Positions 8,853 through 16,915 of a stretch of DNA of 64,000 bases are shown here, piece by piece. The position numbers and the translations under genes were made by a program. Numbering within the stretch: position 1 is the stretch's first letter; the number at the start of each line of letters is the position of its first letter. The stretch is from Planctomycetota bacterium (GTDB lineage Bacteria > Planctomycetota > UBA1135 > JACQFD01). The stretch is from the NCBI GenBank assembly GCA_016792805.1, contig JAEUHX010000048.1, forward strand, positions 1 to 64,000, written 5' to 3'. Below the pieces are notes generated by a model. That model was not told where the DNA came from. It ran no database searches and worked only from the letters and a program-made list of their open reading frames with translations.

Positions 8853-9703
8853 TTTTTTTCGCCCGCACGATCCAGGAAAGATCGCAGGGTGTCGAAGCGC
8901 TCGCAAGCCGTTGCGAGGAGCCGATAGCCCGACGTGCGCCCGGGCCGCCACGCCTTGAGCCCTTCGAGGTCCATGAGCGCGCGCACCGCCGGGTCTTCAT
9001 ATTTCATCGAGAACAGCAGCTCGCGAAAACTTGCAACCTTGGAGGCGTCGGCGTGGGATAAAACTGTAAAGTTACAATGATCGAAGAGCCCCGTGCGGTC
9101 GAGGACGCGGAATGCGCCGGGCGCAAATCGGCTATCGCGCCCAAGAGCCAGATAATTTGCATCCAGAAGGCACGCTGCGTCGACCTCTCCGCGCGCGAGG
9201 GCGAGAGCGGCTTCGAACTCGCCGCCGACATGGTCGCCGTGCTTTCCGGCGAGCTGGTCGAATCTGCGCACTCGGAAATCGCGGTCGGGGACGAGGCCGC
9301 GGGAGGCGAAATGCTCCAGCGGAATGAGCGTCGCCTGCGGCGAATCGCCCGCGCCGACTCCGACGACCCGTCCCTTCAGGTCGTGCAGCAACTGAATCTG
9401 GCTGTCGGCGCGAACGATGAGGACGGAGGAGAGATCGCAATCGGAATCGCGCATGGCAATCGCTTCTGCGCGCACGCCGCGCCGAGCCGCGAGCCCCTCG
9501 GCCTGGAGCCATGCGAGCGGAGAGTTCCAAGCCGCATCGAGTATCCCTGAAAAGTGGGCTTCGACCTGCCTCTCATAATTTGTGAAGAGCACATAATCGA
9601 AGGGGAATCCCTGCCGTTCGAACCACACTTGGAAGCCGTCCCAGATGGTCACAACTTTCGGGTCGTAGGCGACGGCTCCGAGCACAAATGCACCATTGCG
9701 CAT
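8849..9703 (-). CDS. PhnD/SsuA-like substrate-binding-fold protein, no signal peptide
   Basis: A 284-residue protein with the type-2 periplasmic-binding fold seen in PhnD-like and nitrate/sulfonate-binding families. Recognisable stretches are ILDAAWNSPLAWL, SVLIVRADS, DLKGRVVGVGAGDSPQA and GEVDAACLLDANY. It starts directly with MRNGAFVLGAVAYDP and has no export signal or lipobox, and no ABC permease or ATPase gene lies nearby. It may therefore act in the cytoplasm as a binding or scaffold protein. It ends by overlapping the next gene as GTGA and lies 17 bases after the acyl-CoA-dehydrogenase-like stop, so the three are probably translated together. The ligand is unknown; the family suggests an oxyanion or a small organophosphorus or organosulfur compound. 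Confidence 0.7.
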   Translation of the reverse strand: MRNGAFVLGAVAYDPKVVTIWDGFQVWFERQGFPFDYVLFTNYERQVEAHFSGILDAAWNSPLAWLQAEGLAARRGVRAEAIAMRDSDCDLSSVLIVRADSQIQLLHDLKGRVVGVGAGDSPQATLIPLEHFASRGLVPDRDFRVRRFDQLAGKHGDHVGGEFEAALALARGEVDAACLLDANYLALGRDSRFAPGAFRVLDRTGLFDHCNFTVLSHADASKVASFRELLFSMKYEDPAVRALMDLEGLKAWRPGRTSGYRLLATACERFDTLRSFLDRAGEKK

Positions 9704-9720
9704 GGCAATCTCTCCTTCTG

Positions 9721-10839
9721 TTAGAAAAGCGGCATCCCGCAGACGGCCTTGCCGAGGAAGTCGTGGAGCTGATCGCTCGTCGGCGCCATCACGGCTGCAG
9801 CGCGCGCATCTCGGAAACGACGCTCGAGACCCGCCTCCTTGCGGTAGGCGGCGCCGCCGCCGGCGCGCATGGCCGCGTCGACCACTTCGATCGCCGCATC
9901 GGCAGCCGCGGCTTTCACCTCGAGCACCCGCAGCATCGCATCGGGGCGCGCGCGCTCGATGGCATCGAGGGAATCGAGCCAGAGTGCGCGCGTCGCGTCG
10001 ACTCGAATGCGCATGCGTGCGATCGTTTCACGAATAGTGGGAAGATCGGCCAGCGAAGTGGACAAATGCATGTGATGGGTTTCCGTGCAGTGCTTCACCG
10101 TGGCTGAGAGAGCCGCCTCCATGATTCCGATCGACCCCGCGGCGATGAGCACGCTGAAGGTCGGAAGCACGATCCTCATCATGGCGTCGAAGCCCGCGCC
10201 ATCTTCGCCGAGCCGGCTCGCCATGGCGACTCTTACAGAACGTGCGCGGACCGCGCAGGAGTCGTTGCCGCGGAGCCCGAAACCGTCATAGGCGGCGCCC
10301 ATTTCGAGCCCGGCCGCGTCGCGTGGCACGAGCCAAAGTGTACTCATCCCACTCGCCGAGCTTGGGCGGCTCGACCACACATAGGCGTCGGCATGATTCG
10401 CGGAAGTGATCCAGCTCTTGTCTGCCTGCAGCTCAACGGCGTCGCCCGCCAGCGTCGCCGTGCCCATGGGGGCCCAAAAGTGAGACCGGGAGCCCGACTC
10501 GCTGAAGGCGAGAGTTGATAAATGATCTCCTCGCGCGATCGCCCGCCGCACAGGCTCGCGCCCGAGCTTCTCGATCACGGTGGCTCCGCACCAATGCATG
10601 GTAAGCACCATGGCGGCCGATCCGCAGTCCTGTGCGATCGTCTCGACGGCCAAGGCCGCTTGGCGCAGCCCCAGGCCGGCGCCTCCCACCTCGACTGCCG
10701 AAACAAGACCGAGGAGGCCAGTGCGCCTCGCGGCATCGACGGCCTCCTTGGGGAAGCGGCCCTGCGCATCGACCTCGTGGGCCGCGGCGCGGGCCGCAGT
10801 GGTGACGGCTTCGAGAGCGGAGGAGAGCTGGAACGGCAT
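9721..10839 (-). CDS. Acyl-CoA dehydrogenase-like flavoprotein
   Basis: A 372-residue protein from ATG 10839. It has the acyl-CoA dehydrogenase layout: an N-terminal helical domain (GLLGLVSAVEVGGAGLG), a middle beta domain with LAFSESGSRSHF and SWITSANHADA, and a C-terminal helical bundle (RRFRDARAA). Where medium-chain enzymes have the catalytic glutamate in an EGT motif, this protein reads MAPTSDQL. It may thus be one of the monooxygenase-like or otherwise specialised members rather than a beta-oxidation enzyme. The frame is open back to 11028 but would overlap the cytochrome gene. The downstream PhnD-like and di-iron genes suggest a shared oxidative pathway for a small molecule. Confidence 0.8.
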   Translation of the reverse strand: MPFQLSSALEAVTTAARAAAHEVDAQGRFPKEAVDAARRTGLLGLVSAVEVGGAGLGLRQAALAVETIAQDCGSAAMVLTMHWCGATVIEKLGREPVRRAIARGDHLSTLAFSESGSRSHFWAPMGTATLAGDAVELQADKSWITSANHADAYVWSSRPSSASGMSTLWLVPRDAAGLEMGAAYDGFGLRGNDSCAVRARSVRVAMASRLGEDGAGFDAMMRIVLPTFSVLIAAGSIGIMEAALSATVKHCTETHHMHLSTSLADLPTIRETIARMRIRVDATRALWLDSLDAIERARPDAMLRVLEVKAAAADAAIEVVDAAMRAGGGAAYRKEAGLERRFRDARAAAVMAPTSDQLHDFLGKAVCGMPLF

Positions 10840-10887
10840 GGGGTGAGCGAACTCCGGGGAGAGAGGAGATCCCTCTCTACTCACCCC
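10840..10887 (-). promoter_or_regulatory. Structured leader immediately before the flavoprotein start
   Basis: On the minus strand the last eight bases before the ATG (CTCACCCC) pair exactly with GGGGTGAG at 10880-10887. Inside lies a second seven-base stem (AGAGAGG at 10860-10866 with CCTCTCT at 10872-10878). The structure is either a 5' leader fold that could occlude initiation or a hairpin ending the upstream cytochrome transcript. No T-tract follows. Confidence 0.45.
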
Positions 10888-10958
10888 GGCCCAGGCCCGT
10901 CGAGCAAAACTCCCCGGCCCGATTCGATCGCTAAAAGGCGCCCGCCCGCCCTGCACCG

Positions 10959-13388
10959 TTACGGCAGGACCGTGATGTGAAGACCGTTGGAGCCGCTCAA
11001 CCGGAACGGCGAGGGCGAGCAGGGCCACGTCCAGATAAAGATCGCCTGTGCGAAGTAGTTCTTGCCGACGAGCGCCGGCGATGCCGGGATCGGGACATCG
11101 GTCAGCGCGTAGCCATAGGCGTCGCTCACCGCGTCGAGCGCATACAATTCCGTCGCCGTGAAGAAGTTCACATAGGTGGTGATTCCGACGCCGAGCGGGT
11201 CGGCTCCGGGATCTTGAGCGTCGCCGATCAGCATGAGTCCGAGCGAGACGGGGGGCGCTTGTGTGCAGGTCAGGGCGAACTGTGCATTCCCGAGGGTGGG
11301 CGAGGAATTGGCGCGCAGATCGTGGGGACCGGCGCAGCCGGGATTGCCCGAACCGTACTGAACCAGCCCCGCCGGAAGCGGCGGCTTCGAAACGGTGACG
11401 ATCACTGTCCCGAGGTTCGACTGCGTGAAGCCGTCCCAGGCAGCAAAAGTGAAGGTTTCAACCCCGGCGAAGCCCTGCTCGGGGAAATAGGTCGCCTGGC
11501 TGCCCGACAGCGCCACGGTTCCGTGGGCGGGCTGCGAAATGACGCGATAGGAGAGCACATTCCCGTTGGGATCGGTGCCCGCGAGGGAAACTCCCACTGG
11601 GACATCGGTCGCCGTCGAGATGCTCTTATCCGCAACAGCCGGCGCACCGTTGGCCGGCGGGTCATCGGAGTTCGGACCGTTGTGGCAGGTGTAGCAGCTC
11701 ACCTGGAAGCCGCGCCACAGAGTCTTCGACCCATATTTGGTCGAGAGCGTGCGATCCGCTTGGGAGCGCGAGAGTACGGTGCCGCGATAGTCGGTCCCGT
11801 GACACGCGCGGCACTGGGCGGAGCCGTTGATTTCGACCCAATCGCCGTGGCTATTGGTGAACGACTGCCCGACGGGATGCATGCCGTGGGGGCCGCCCGT
11901 CACGGTGTTCGGCACCGAGGCATGGCAGGCGGTGCACTCGACGAGCAGACCCTTGTGCCCTTGGACCTGTTGGCTTGCAACATTATCGTTGGCGTGGGTG
12001 CTCGGGAATTCTGCGTGGGTCGAGCCGTGGCACGCGCTGCACTGCAGCCCTCCGTGCCCCTTCGAGAATCGATACAGGGAGAGGCCGGCGGCCGGCGTGT
12101 CCGGATTTGTGGCAAAGGTGGCGTTCACGGCCACGCGCTCGGTGCCGTTCGGTTCGAACACCGTTGTGTAGCGAATCTGGCCGTTATTCTGCAGAGCTGT
12201 TCCCGTGTGGCAGCTCTGGCAATTCGGCTCCTGGAGCCAGCCGATGCGGTTGGGATCGCCGACTTTACTCATATTCCCGTGGCAGCTCTGGCACTGCATC
12301 GAGAGCGAGCCGTCGGATGCGACGGCTCCACCCATGGCGCCGCGCAAGCACTTGGTCGTCGAGCCGGGGTGGCAGCGATAGCAGGCTTCGCGGAGATTGC
12401 TATCGTTGAGCGTGAGCCCCGAGATGGGATCGGTGACCGCGCCGTGGTGCGCGTGGACCGCCTGCGTGAGCGCGGGCACTCCGGGGACTCCGGTGCCCGG
12501 CAGCGCCTCCGAGAGGTGGCACGAAGCGCACAGAATGGGTTTCCCATCGGTCACGACGTTGGCATAGAGGCCCGCCGCATTGAGGCCATTGGCCGCAAGC
12601 GCCATTGCGTAGAGCGGCTTGCCGGCCTGCTTGCCGTCGTGGAGCCTCAGAATATTGAGCCGATAATCGCGAACCGGATCGGGGTCGAAGACGAAGCCGC
12701 CGACTGGCATCGCCGCGGCCGAAGCGCCCGAGCTGTGGCAAGCGCTGCAGTGCATCTCGTCGGAGACGGGCAGCACGATATCTGTGGTTGCGATCACAGT
12801 TCCGTTCTGGCGCGCCACGAGACGCATCATCGGATAGTAATTCTTCTGACCCGCGTCGTCGTACGGTGTGATCGGGATGCCCTCGGCGTGGAATGTGTTG
12901 AACGCCGCGTTGAACGTCGTGGGCTGCGGGATATTGGCAGCGCCCGGCATCGACGTGCCGGCCAAGCCCGTGTCGGGCACGAGCGGAGCACCGAAGAGCG
13001 GCAGCACGTATTGCCAAAAATTGGTCTTTCCGACGGCCGTCGTGTTGATCGACCCGGTGATGTCGGGGACCGCCTCGTAGGTCACCGTAATCCCCGACGA
13101 CGACTCGATCAACTGCCCGCCTACGATGAGTTGGGAGTCAATCGTATTGTAAGGAGGCAGGATGGAAAACACCGAGAAGTCGGCGTCCATGCAATGCATG
13201 CCGAGATTGTTCCACCCGACGAGGCGCGTGCCATTCGGCGGTGAGGCCGGTGGTGTCACCGCGAAGAGCCCCGGAGTTTCCGCGAGGAATCCAAGGCCGA
13301 GGGCGAACGCCGCTGCAGCCACGGCGGCGATGGGGAGACGAGCAAATGCAGGTCGGGGGGAGGCGGCCGTGTCGGGGTTTCGATCCAT
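10959..13388 (-). CDS. Nine-CxxCH multihaem cytochrome c with cadherin-like domain
   Basis: An 809-residue secreted protein from ATG 13388, chosen because the signal peptide (ARLPIAAVAAAAFALGLGF) then begins about 15 residues in. I count nine CxxCH sites: CSACH, CASCH, CYRCH, CQSCH twice, CSACH, CTACH, CRACH and CYTCH. The N-terminal part has the GWNNLGMHCMD motif. After the haem region comes a cadherin/Ig-like repeat (GTDPNGNVLSYRV, then FTFAAWDGF). A Cys-containing C-terminal domain beginning YGSGNPGCAG follows, of a kind frequent in secreted planctomycete proteins. Likely role: extracytoplasmic electron transfer with a surface-binding tail. Partners are not identifiable here. Confidence 0.85.
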   Translation of the reverse strand: MDRNPDTAASPRPAFARLPIAAVAAAAFALGLGFLAETPGLFAVTPPASPPNGTRLVGWNNLGMHCMDADFSVFSILPPYNTIDSQLIVGGQLIESSSGITVTYEAVPDITGSINTTAVGKTNFWQYVLPLFGAPLVPDTGLAGTSMPGAANIPQPTTFNAAFNTFHAEGIPITPYDDAGQKNYYPMMRLVARQNGTVIATTDIVLPVSDEMHCSACHSSGASAAAMPVGGFVFDPDPVRDYRLNILRLHDGKQAGKPLYAMALAANGLNAAGLYANVVTDGKPILCASCHLSEALPGTGVPGVPALTQAVHAHHGAVTDPISGLTLNDSNLREACYRCHPGSTTKCLRGAMGGAVASDGSLSMQCQSCHGNMSKVGDPNRIGWLQEPNCQSCHTGTALQNNGQIRYTTVFEPNGTERVAVNATFATNPDTPAAGLSLYRFSKGHGGLQCSACHGSTHAEFPSTHANDNVASQQVQGHKGLLVECTACHASVPNTVTGGPHGMHPVGQSFTNSHGDWVEINGSAQCRACHGTDYRGTVLSRSQADRTLSTKYGSKTLWRGFQVSCYTCHNGPNSDDPPANGAPAVADKSISTATDVPVGVSLAGTDPNGNVLSYRVISQPAHGTVALSGSQATYFPEQGFAGVETFTFAAWDGFTQSNLGTVIVTVSKPPLPAGLVQYGSGNPGCAGPHDLRANSSPTLGNAQFALTCTQAPPVSLGLMLIGDAQDPGADPLGVGITTYVNFFTATELYALDAVSDAYGYALTDVPIPASPALVGKNYFAQAIFIWTWPCSPSPFRLSGSNGLHITVLP

Positions 13389-13595
13389 GGTGGTCGACGC
13401 TCGTGGGACTCGAGGCGCCACCCCGTGGACAAGCAAAGCGAGTGCCGGTTGCCACTCGGCACCCATCACTTGACTTTTGTTGTGATCTGAGTGCGCGTTC
13501 GTCGGAATCCGGATTCCGGCGAGCAACTTCTTCCATCAAGAAAGTAGAGCTTACAACGGCCGCACAGCGGCTGTATCGGCGCGCCACAGGGAAGA

Positions 13596-16355
13596 TCACT
13601 TTTTCAGGGTGACGCGCAGGTCCGACGTCCCGGGCGTGATCGCGGCGATCGTGGCCGATTCGCCGGCCGGCCCGAGGAACTGAAGCGTCAACGGCTCTCC
13701 GGGAGGCACGGCAATGCGAAATCGTCCATCGGCATCCGCGACGGTCGGAGCGAGAAGCGGACGGTCGGAAATTGTGATGCCTGCGTTCGCCGCCGGAGCG
13801 CCGTCCGCAGAAACCACAGAACCGGAAATGAACTGAGCGCGCGGAACGCGAATGATGACCGTACGGTTTCCCGACTCGATGTCGTGGACCACCGTCTCCG
13901 GCGAGGCGCGCTCGAATTGGTTCCGGCTTCGGTCTTCGACCCAGGACAGGAAGGTCGATACGCGAAGCCGATACTTCCCGCGCCCAAGCCGCCCGATCTG
14001 GAAGTATCCATCGGCGCCCGTTGCGCTCAGCCCTCGTCGGCCCGGAGAAACCTCGGGATCTGCCTCGACCGTGGCGCCAGCCAGAGCGCGTCCATCCTCC
14101 CCGATCACTTTTCCGCAGATGACCTCGCCGAGCTCGATCGTGAGATCCAATCCGGCGCGCCGCTCTCCCTCGGCAAGCTCGACGGAGAGCCGCGCCACGG
14201 GACCAGGAGCCTCTGTGGACATATTTGTGGTGACTGCAGCCTCGATGACTCCAGGGGGAACCCCACGAATCGAGTACGCTCCCGCTGCCAACCCGCTCAG
14301 AAAGTAGCGTCCTCGAGCATCGCTGTAGACGGCGATCTCGCGGGGATCGAATCCGGGCAGGCTCAGGTCTCTCGGTTTCTCCTTCACGATGGGTAGCACA
14401 AAAATGGCCGCACCCGCGATCGGCTCTCCTTGGGACGTTCGTACAATTCCCTGCAGGCTCGCCGGTGCGGCCAACCGAATCTCGCCGAGGTCGAGGCGAT
14501 CCGTCGAGAGCTCCGAATCCGGAAAGGGTCGGAGAATGCCCGCATGCCCCGCGGCATGCACCAGCAGCGTATGGCTCAGGTCTCGCCGAAGCTGATCGAA
14601 GACGAACTTCCCATCGGCGCCCGAGCGCGATGTGTGATTATCCACATCTCCCGAAATGGGCTTCTCCGAGACCGCCATGACGAGCGCGCCTTCGATGGGT
14701 GCTCCCGAGGCGTCGACCAGCTTCCCCGAGGCAATCCTCGGGGCCGGCAGCTGAATTTGTACGGTTGCTCCATCGGGCTTGAACGCGCCGAGATCGACCA
14801 CCGCTCCGGCATGGCCGGCGGCGCGCACATGGAGCACGCGCGCCATTCTCTTGGAGAGATTCCTCATTTCGAACTCGCCCGCCGCGCCCGTTCGGACCGC
14901 AGAAGTGAACGTCCAAGACGTGCTGACTTCCGCTCCGACGATGGGCGCGCCCGTGGAAGCCGATGTCACCGTTCCGCGCAGGGCGCTCCCGGGCCGGAGC
15001 AGCATCTCCGCCGACTTCGATTCACCGGGGGCGAGATCTAACAAATTGCCGACAGTATGTTCATGGCGGTTCGATTCGACCCAAAAGTCGTAACGGCCAG
15101 GCGCCACATCTTCGAAGACGAGCCGGCCGCTCTCGTCGCTCACGCCGAGCATGCGGGAGCCGCGAATCACGCTCGTCGGCGCGCGTGAGATGAGGCGCAC
15201 GGGCGCTCCGGCCACGGGCGCGCGTGTCGGCTCCTCGAGCAGCCTCACCTCGAGCCGTGCGGCTCGGACGAGCCGGAGCTCCACGTCGATTCCCACATAT
15301 TGGCTGTAGACGCGGCTTGCAGCAAATCCCGGCGCGCGAGCCTCGAGGTCATGCGGCTCGCTCTCCGGAGCAGCGATCCTAAATGTGCCGTCGGCGCCCG
15401 CAGTCGTCTCCGCCGCGGCGCGATCCTCCACTCGAGAGATTCCGCGAAGCATGGAATAGCTGCCTTCGCTGTGCAGGAGCGCGACGCGCGCTCCGGGAAT
15501 GCCGATGCCGAGCTCATCGACGACGCGACCGCGAAGCGCAGCACCGGCGTCTTGAGCATTCTGTGGACTCTGTCCACCCACACCCGACGTTCGAGCGGCA
15601 GTGCCCGGGCCTTGGACCGAGGCTGGTGCGCTCGCCGCCCCAGCTCCCGCGGAAGGCGGCGCACCCTCCAGGCTTTTGTTCGTTTCTGACGAGCCCGCAC
15701 TCGCCCACCAGGCGATCGCAGCAAGAACGGCGGCGAGAAGTCCGGCACCTGCAACTTTTGTGGTAGCGCTCATCAAGATTCCTGGCGCAGCGAACTGTGT
15801 GGCGTTTTCGATCCAGGGAAGCAGCGCAGCAAGCCAGGCTCGCCGCGCGGGAAGGTCAACAATCTTTAGGCGAGCTCGAAGGAGATGAAGCCCGCGTTGG
15901 AGTCGCGTGGCAATGGTGCGCACGGGTACGCCCTGGCGCGCCGCGATCTCGCGCGGCGGAATCTCGTCGAGGTAGCGAAGGAGAATCGCCGTCCGGTAGG
16001 GATCGGGGAGCCCCAACACGGCTTCCATCAGGTCGCGATGGAGCGCGGCGCGCGCCAACAGCTCCTGATCGCTCGGCCGTTGCGCATCGGAGGACCACGC
16101 ATCCTCGCGCTCATGCCGCCTCGCCTCATCGCGCCGACCACGAAGCCATACATGGCGAAGAGTGACAGTCAGCCATCCGCGCAACGAAATGTGAGTTCCC
16201 GGTCGGCGCTCCAGCGCCGCCAAAAGTGTTTTCTGCGCCAGATCCTCCGCCGAATGCACATCTCTCGCCAGCGCCTGCGCAAGACGCCGCACCCACGGGG
16301 CTTCCGCCTCGAGGGCCGCTTCAAACCGTGCGTCCTGGCTGCTCACACACACCAT
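13596..16355 (-). CDS. ECF sigma factor fused to a membrane anchor and carboxypeptidase-regulatory-like repeats
   Basis: About 919 residues from ATG 16355 (a GTG at 16367 is also possible). Residues 10-75 are sigma region 2 (SAEDLAQKTLLAALER). Residues 115-162 are region 4 with a helix-turn-helix (LRYLDEIPPREIAARQGV, then TIATRLQRGL). A hydrophobic helix at about 201-219 (VAGAGLLAAVLAAIAWW) should anchor it in the membrane. After a Pro/Ala/Ser linker come about seven carboxypeptidase-regulatory/Cna-B-like beta repeats, each with a core such as GAPIEGALV, GEPIAGAAI or GRALAGATV. The layout suggests a one-component regulator with the sigma domain inside and the repeats outside. No anti-sigma gene is adjacent. 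How the sigma domain would be released is not visible. Confidence 0.85.
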   Translation of the reverse strand: MVCVSSQDARFEAALEAEAPWVRRLAQALARDVHSAEDLAQKTLLAALERRPGTHISLRGWLTVTLRHVWLRGRRDEARRHEREDAWSSDAQRPSDQELLARAALHRDLMEAVLGLPDPYRTAILLRYLDEIPPREIAARQGVPVRTIATRLQRGLHLLRARLKIVDLPARRAWLAALLPWIENATQFAAPGILMSATTKVAGAGLLAAVLAAIAWWASAGSSETNKSLEGAPPSAGAGAASAPASVQGPGTAARTSGVGGQSPQNAQDAGAALRGRVVDELGIGIPGARVALLHSEGSYSMLRGISRVEDRAAAETTAGADGTFRIAAPESEPHDLEARAPGFAASRVYSQYVGIDVELRLVRAARLEVRLLEEPTRAPVAGAPVRLISRAPTSVIRGSRMLGVSDESGRLVFEDVAPGRYDFWVESNRHEHTVGNLLDLAPGESKSAEMLLRPGSALRGTVTSASTGAPIVGAEVSTSWTFTSAVRTGAAGEFEMRNLSKRMARVLHVRAAGHAGAVVDLGAFKPDGATVQIQLPAPRIASGKLVDASGAPIEGALVMAVSEKPISGDVDNHTSRSGADGKFVFDQLRRDLSHTLLVHAAGHAGILRPFPDSELSTDRLDLGEIRLAAPASLQGIVRTSQGEPIAGAAIFVLPIVKEKPRDLSLPGFDPREIAVYSDARGRYFLSGLAAGAYSIRGVPPGVIEAAVTTNMSTEAPGPVARLSVELAEGERRAGLDLTIELGEVICGKVIGEDGRALAGATVEADPEVSPGRRGLSATGADGYFQIGRLGRGKYRLRVSTFLSWVEDRSRNQFERASPETVVHDIESGNRTVIIRVPRAQFISGSVVSADGAPAANAGITISDRPLLAPTVADADGRFRIAVPPGEPLTLQFLGPAGESATIAAITPGTSDLRVTLKK

Positions 16356-16449
16356 CTCACCGCACACCCCGTTTTGGATTCACAACCGACGTCGCCCACC
16401 CACCGCACCACCGAGCGCCGGGAGAAACCGCTCGGGCGCAGAAGGGATT

Positions 16450-16650
16450 CTTCTCGGCCCCCTGAGGGGGCAAGCGTCCCAAGAGCCGCAGCGCGGCTCT
16501 TGGGCGCTGGGGGGGAAATACGCGGCCGGCGTCGCATCCGCCGCATCGCGGCGCGATGGCGCTGGGGGGGAAATGTGATTTCTCTGCCCCCCTATGGGGG
16601 CCGGCGTCGCATGCGCCGCATCGCGGCGCATGCGCGCCGGGGGGAGAAAA
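16450..16650. repeat. Three tandem hairpin units between the sigma gene and the tRNA
   Basis: Three related units of about 65 bases. Units 1 and 3 open with TTCTC and a short hairpin (GCCCCC...GGGGGC at 16457-16471 and 16586-16601). They continue with GTC and a perfect long hairpin: 12 bp at 16478-16504 with loop AGC, and 11 bp at 16609-16633 with loop ATC. Each unit ends with GCGCTGGGGGGGAAAT or a close variant. Unit 2 (about 16521-16580) lacks the first hairpin and has an imperfect second. The hairpin stems differ between units while pairing is kept. They lie directly 3' of the minus-strand tRNA. Confidence 0.75.
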
Positions 16651-16652
16651 TA

Positions 16653-16729
16653 TGGTGGGCGTTGTAGGACTTGAACCTACGACCCTCAGCTTGTCGAGCT
16701 GATGCTCTAGCCAACTGAGCTAAACGCCC
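16653..16729 (-). tRNA. tRNA-Val (anticodon GAC)
   Basis: A 77-base cloverleaf on the minus strand. The acceptor stem is GGGCGTT with AACGCCC, the D stem GCTC/GAGC, and the anticodon stem TCAGC/GCTGA around loop TCGACAA. The variable loop is GGGTC and the T arm GTAGG TTCAAGT CCTAC. The discriminator is A and CCA is encoded. The anticodon GAC reads GUC and GUU. Position 33, normally U, reads C. Confidence 0.93.
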
Positions 16730-16915
16730 GGGACCCGGCGGCTCGACTTGCCATGGGCAAGGACCCGCTTCGGGGGCGAAGAGAATGCGAAGTGGCGTGG
16801 GTCGTCGCAACAGCGAATTTCGCGGGCGGTCGGCGGGCGTTATCCTCCTCGCCCTTCTTCCCTGCACCACCCCAGCGCGCCACGCCCCGGCCCAGCCAAT
16901 TCGGAGCACCTCCGC

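Noticed and set aside
10977..13244. A 755-codon open frame on the plus strand
   Set aside because: It is antisense to the nine-haem cytochrome, whose CxxCH motifs, signal peptide and domains are clear. The antisense product is Arg/Gly/Val-rich with no domain logic.
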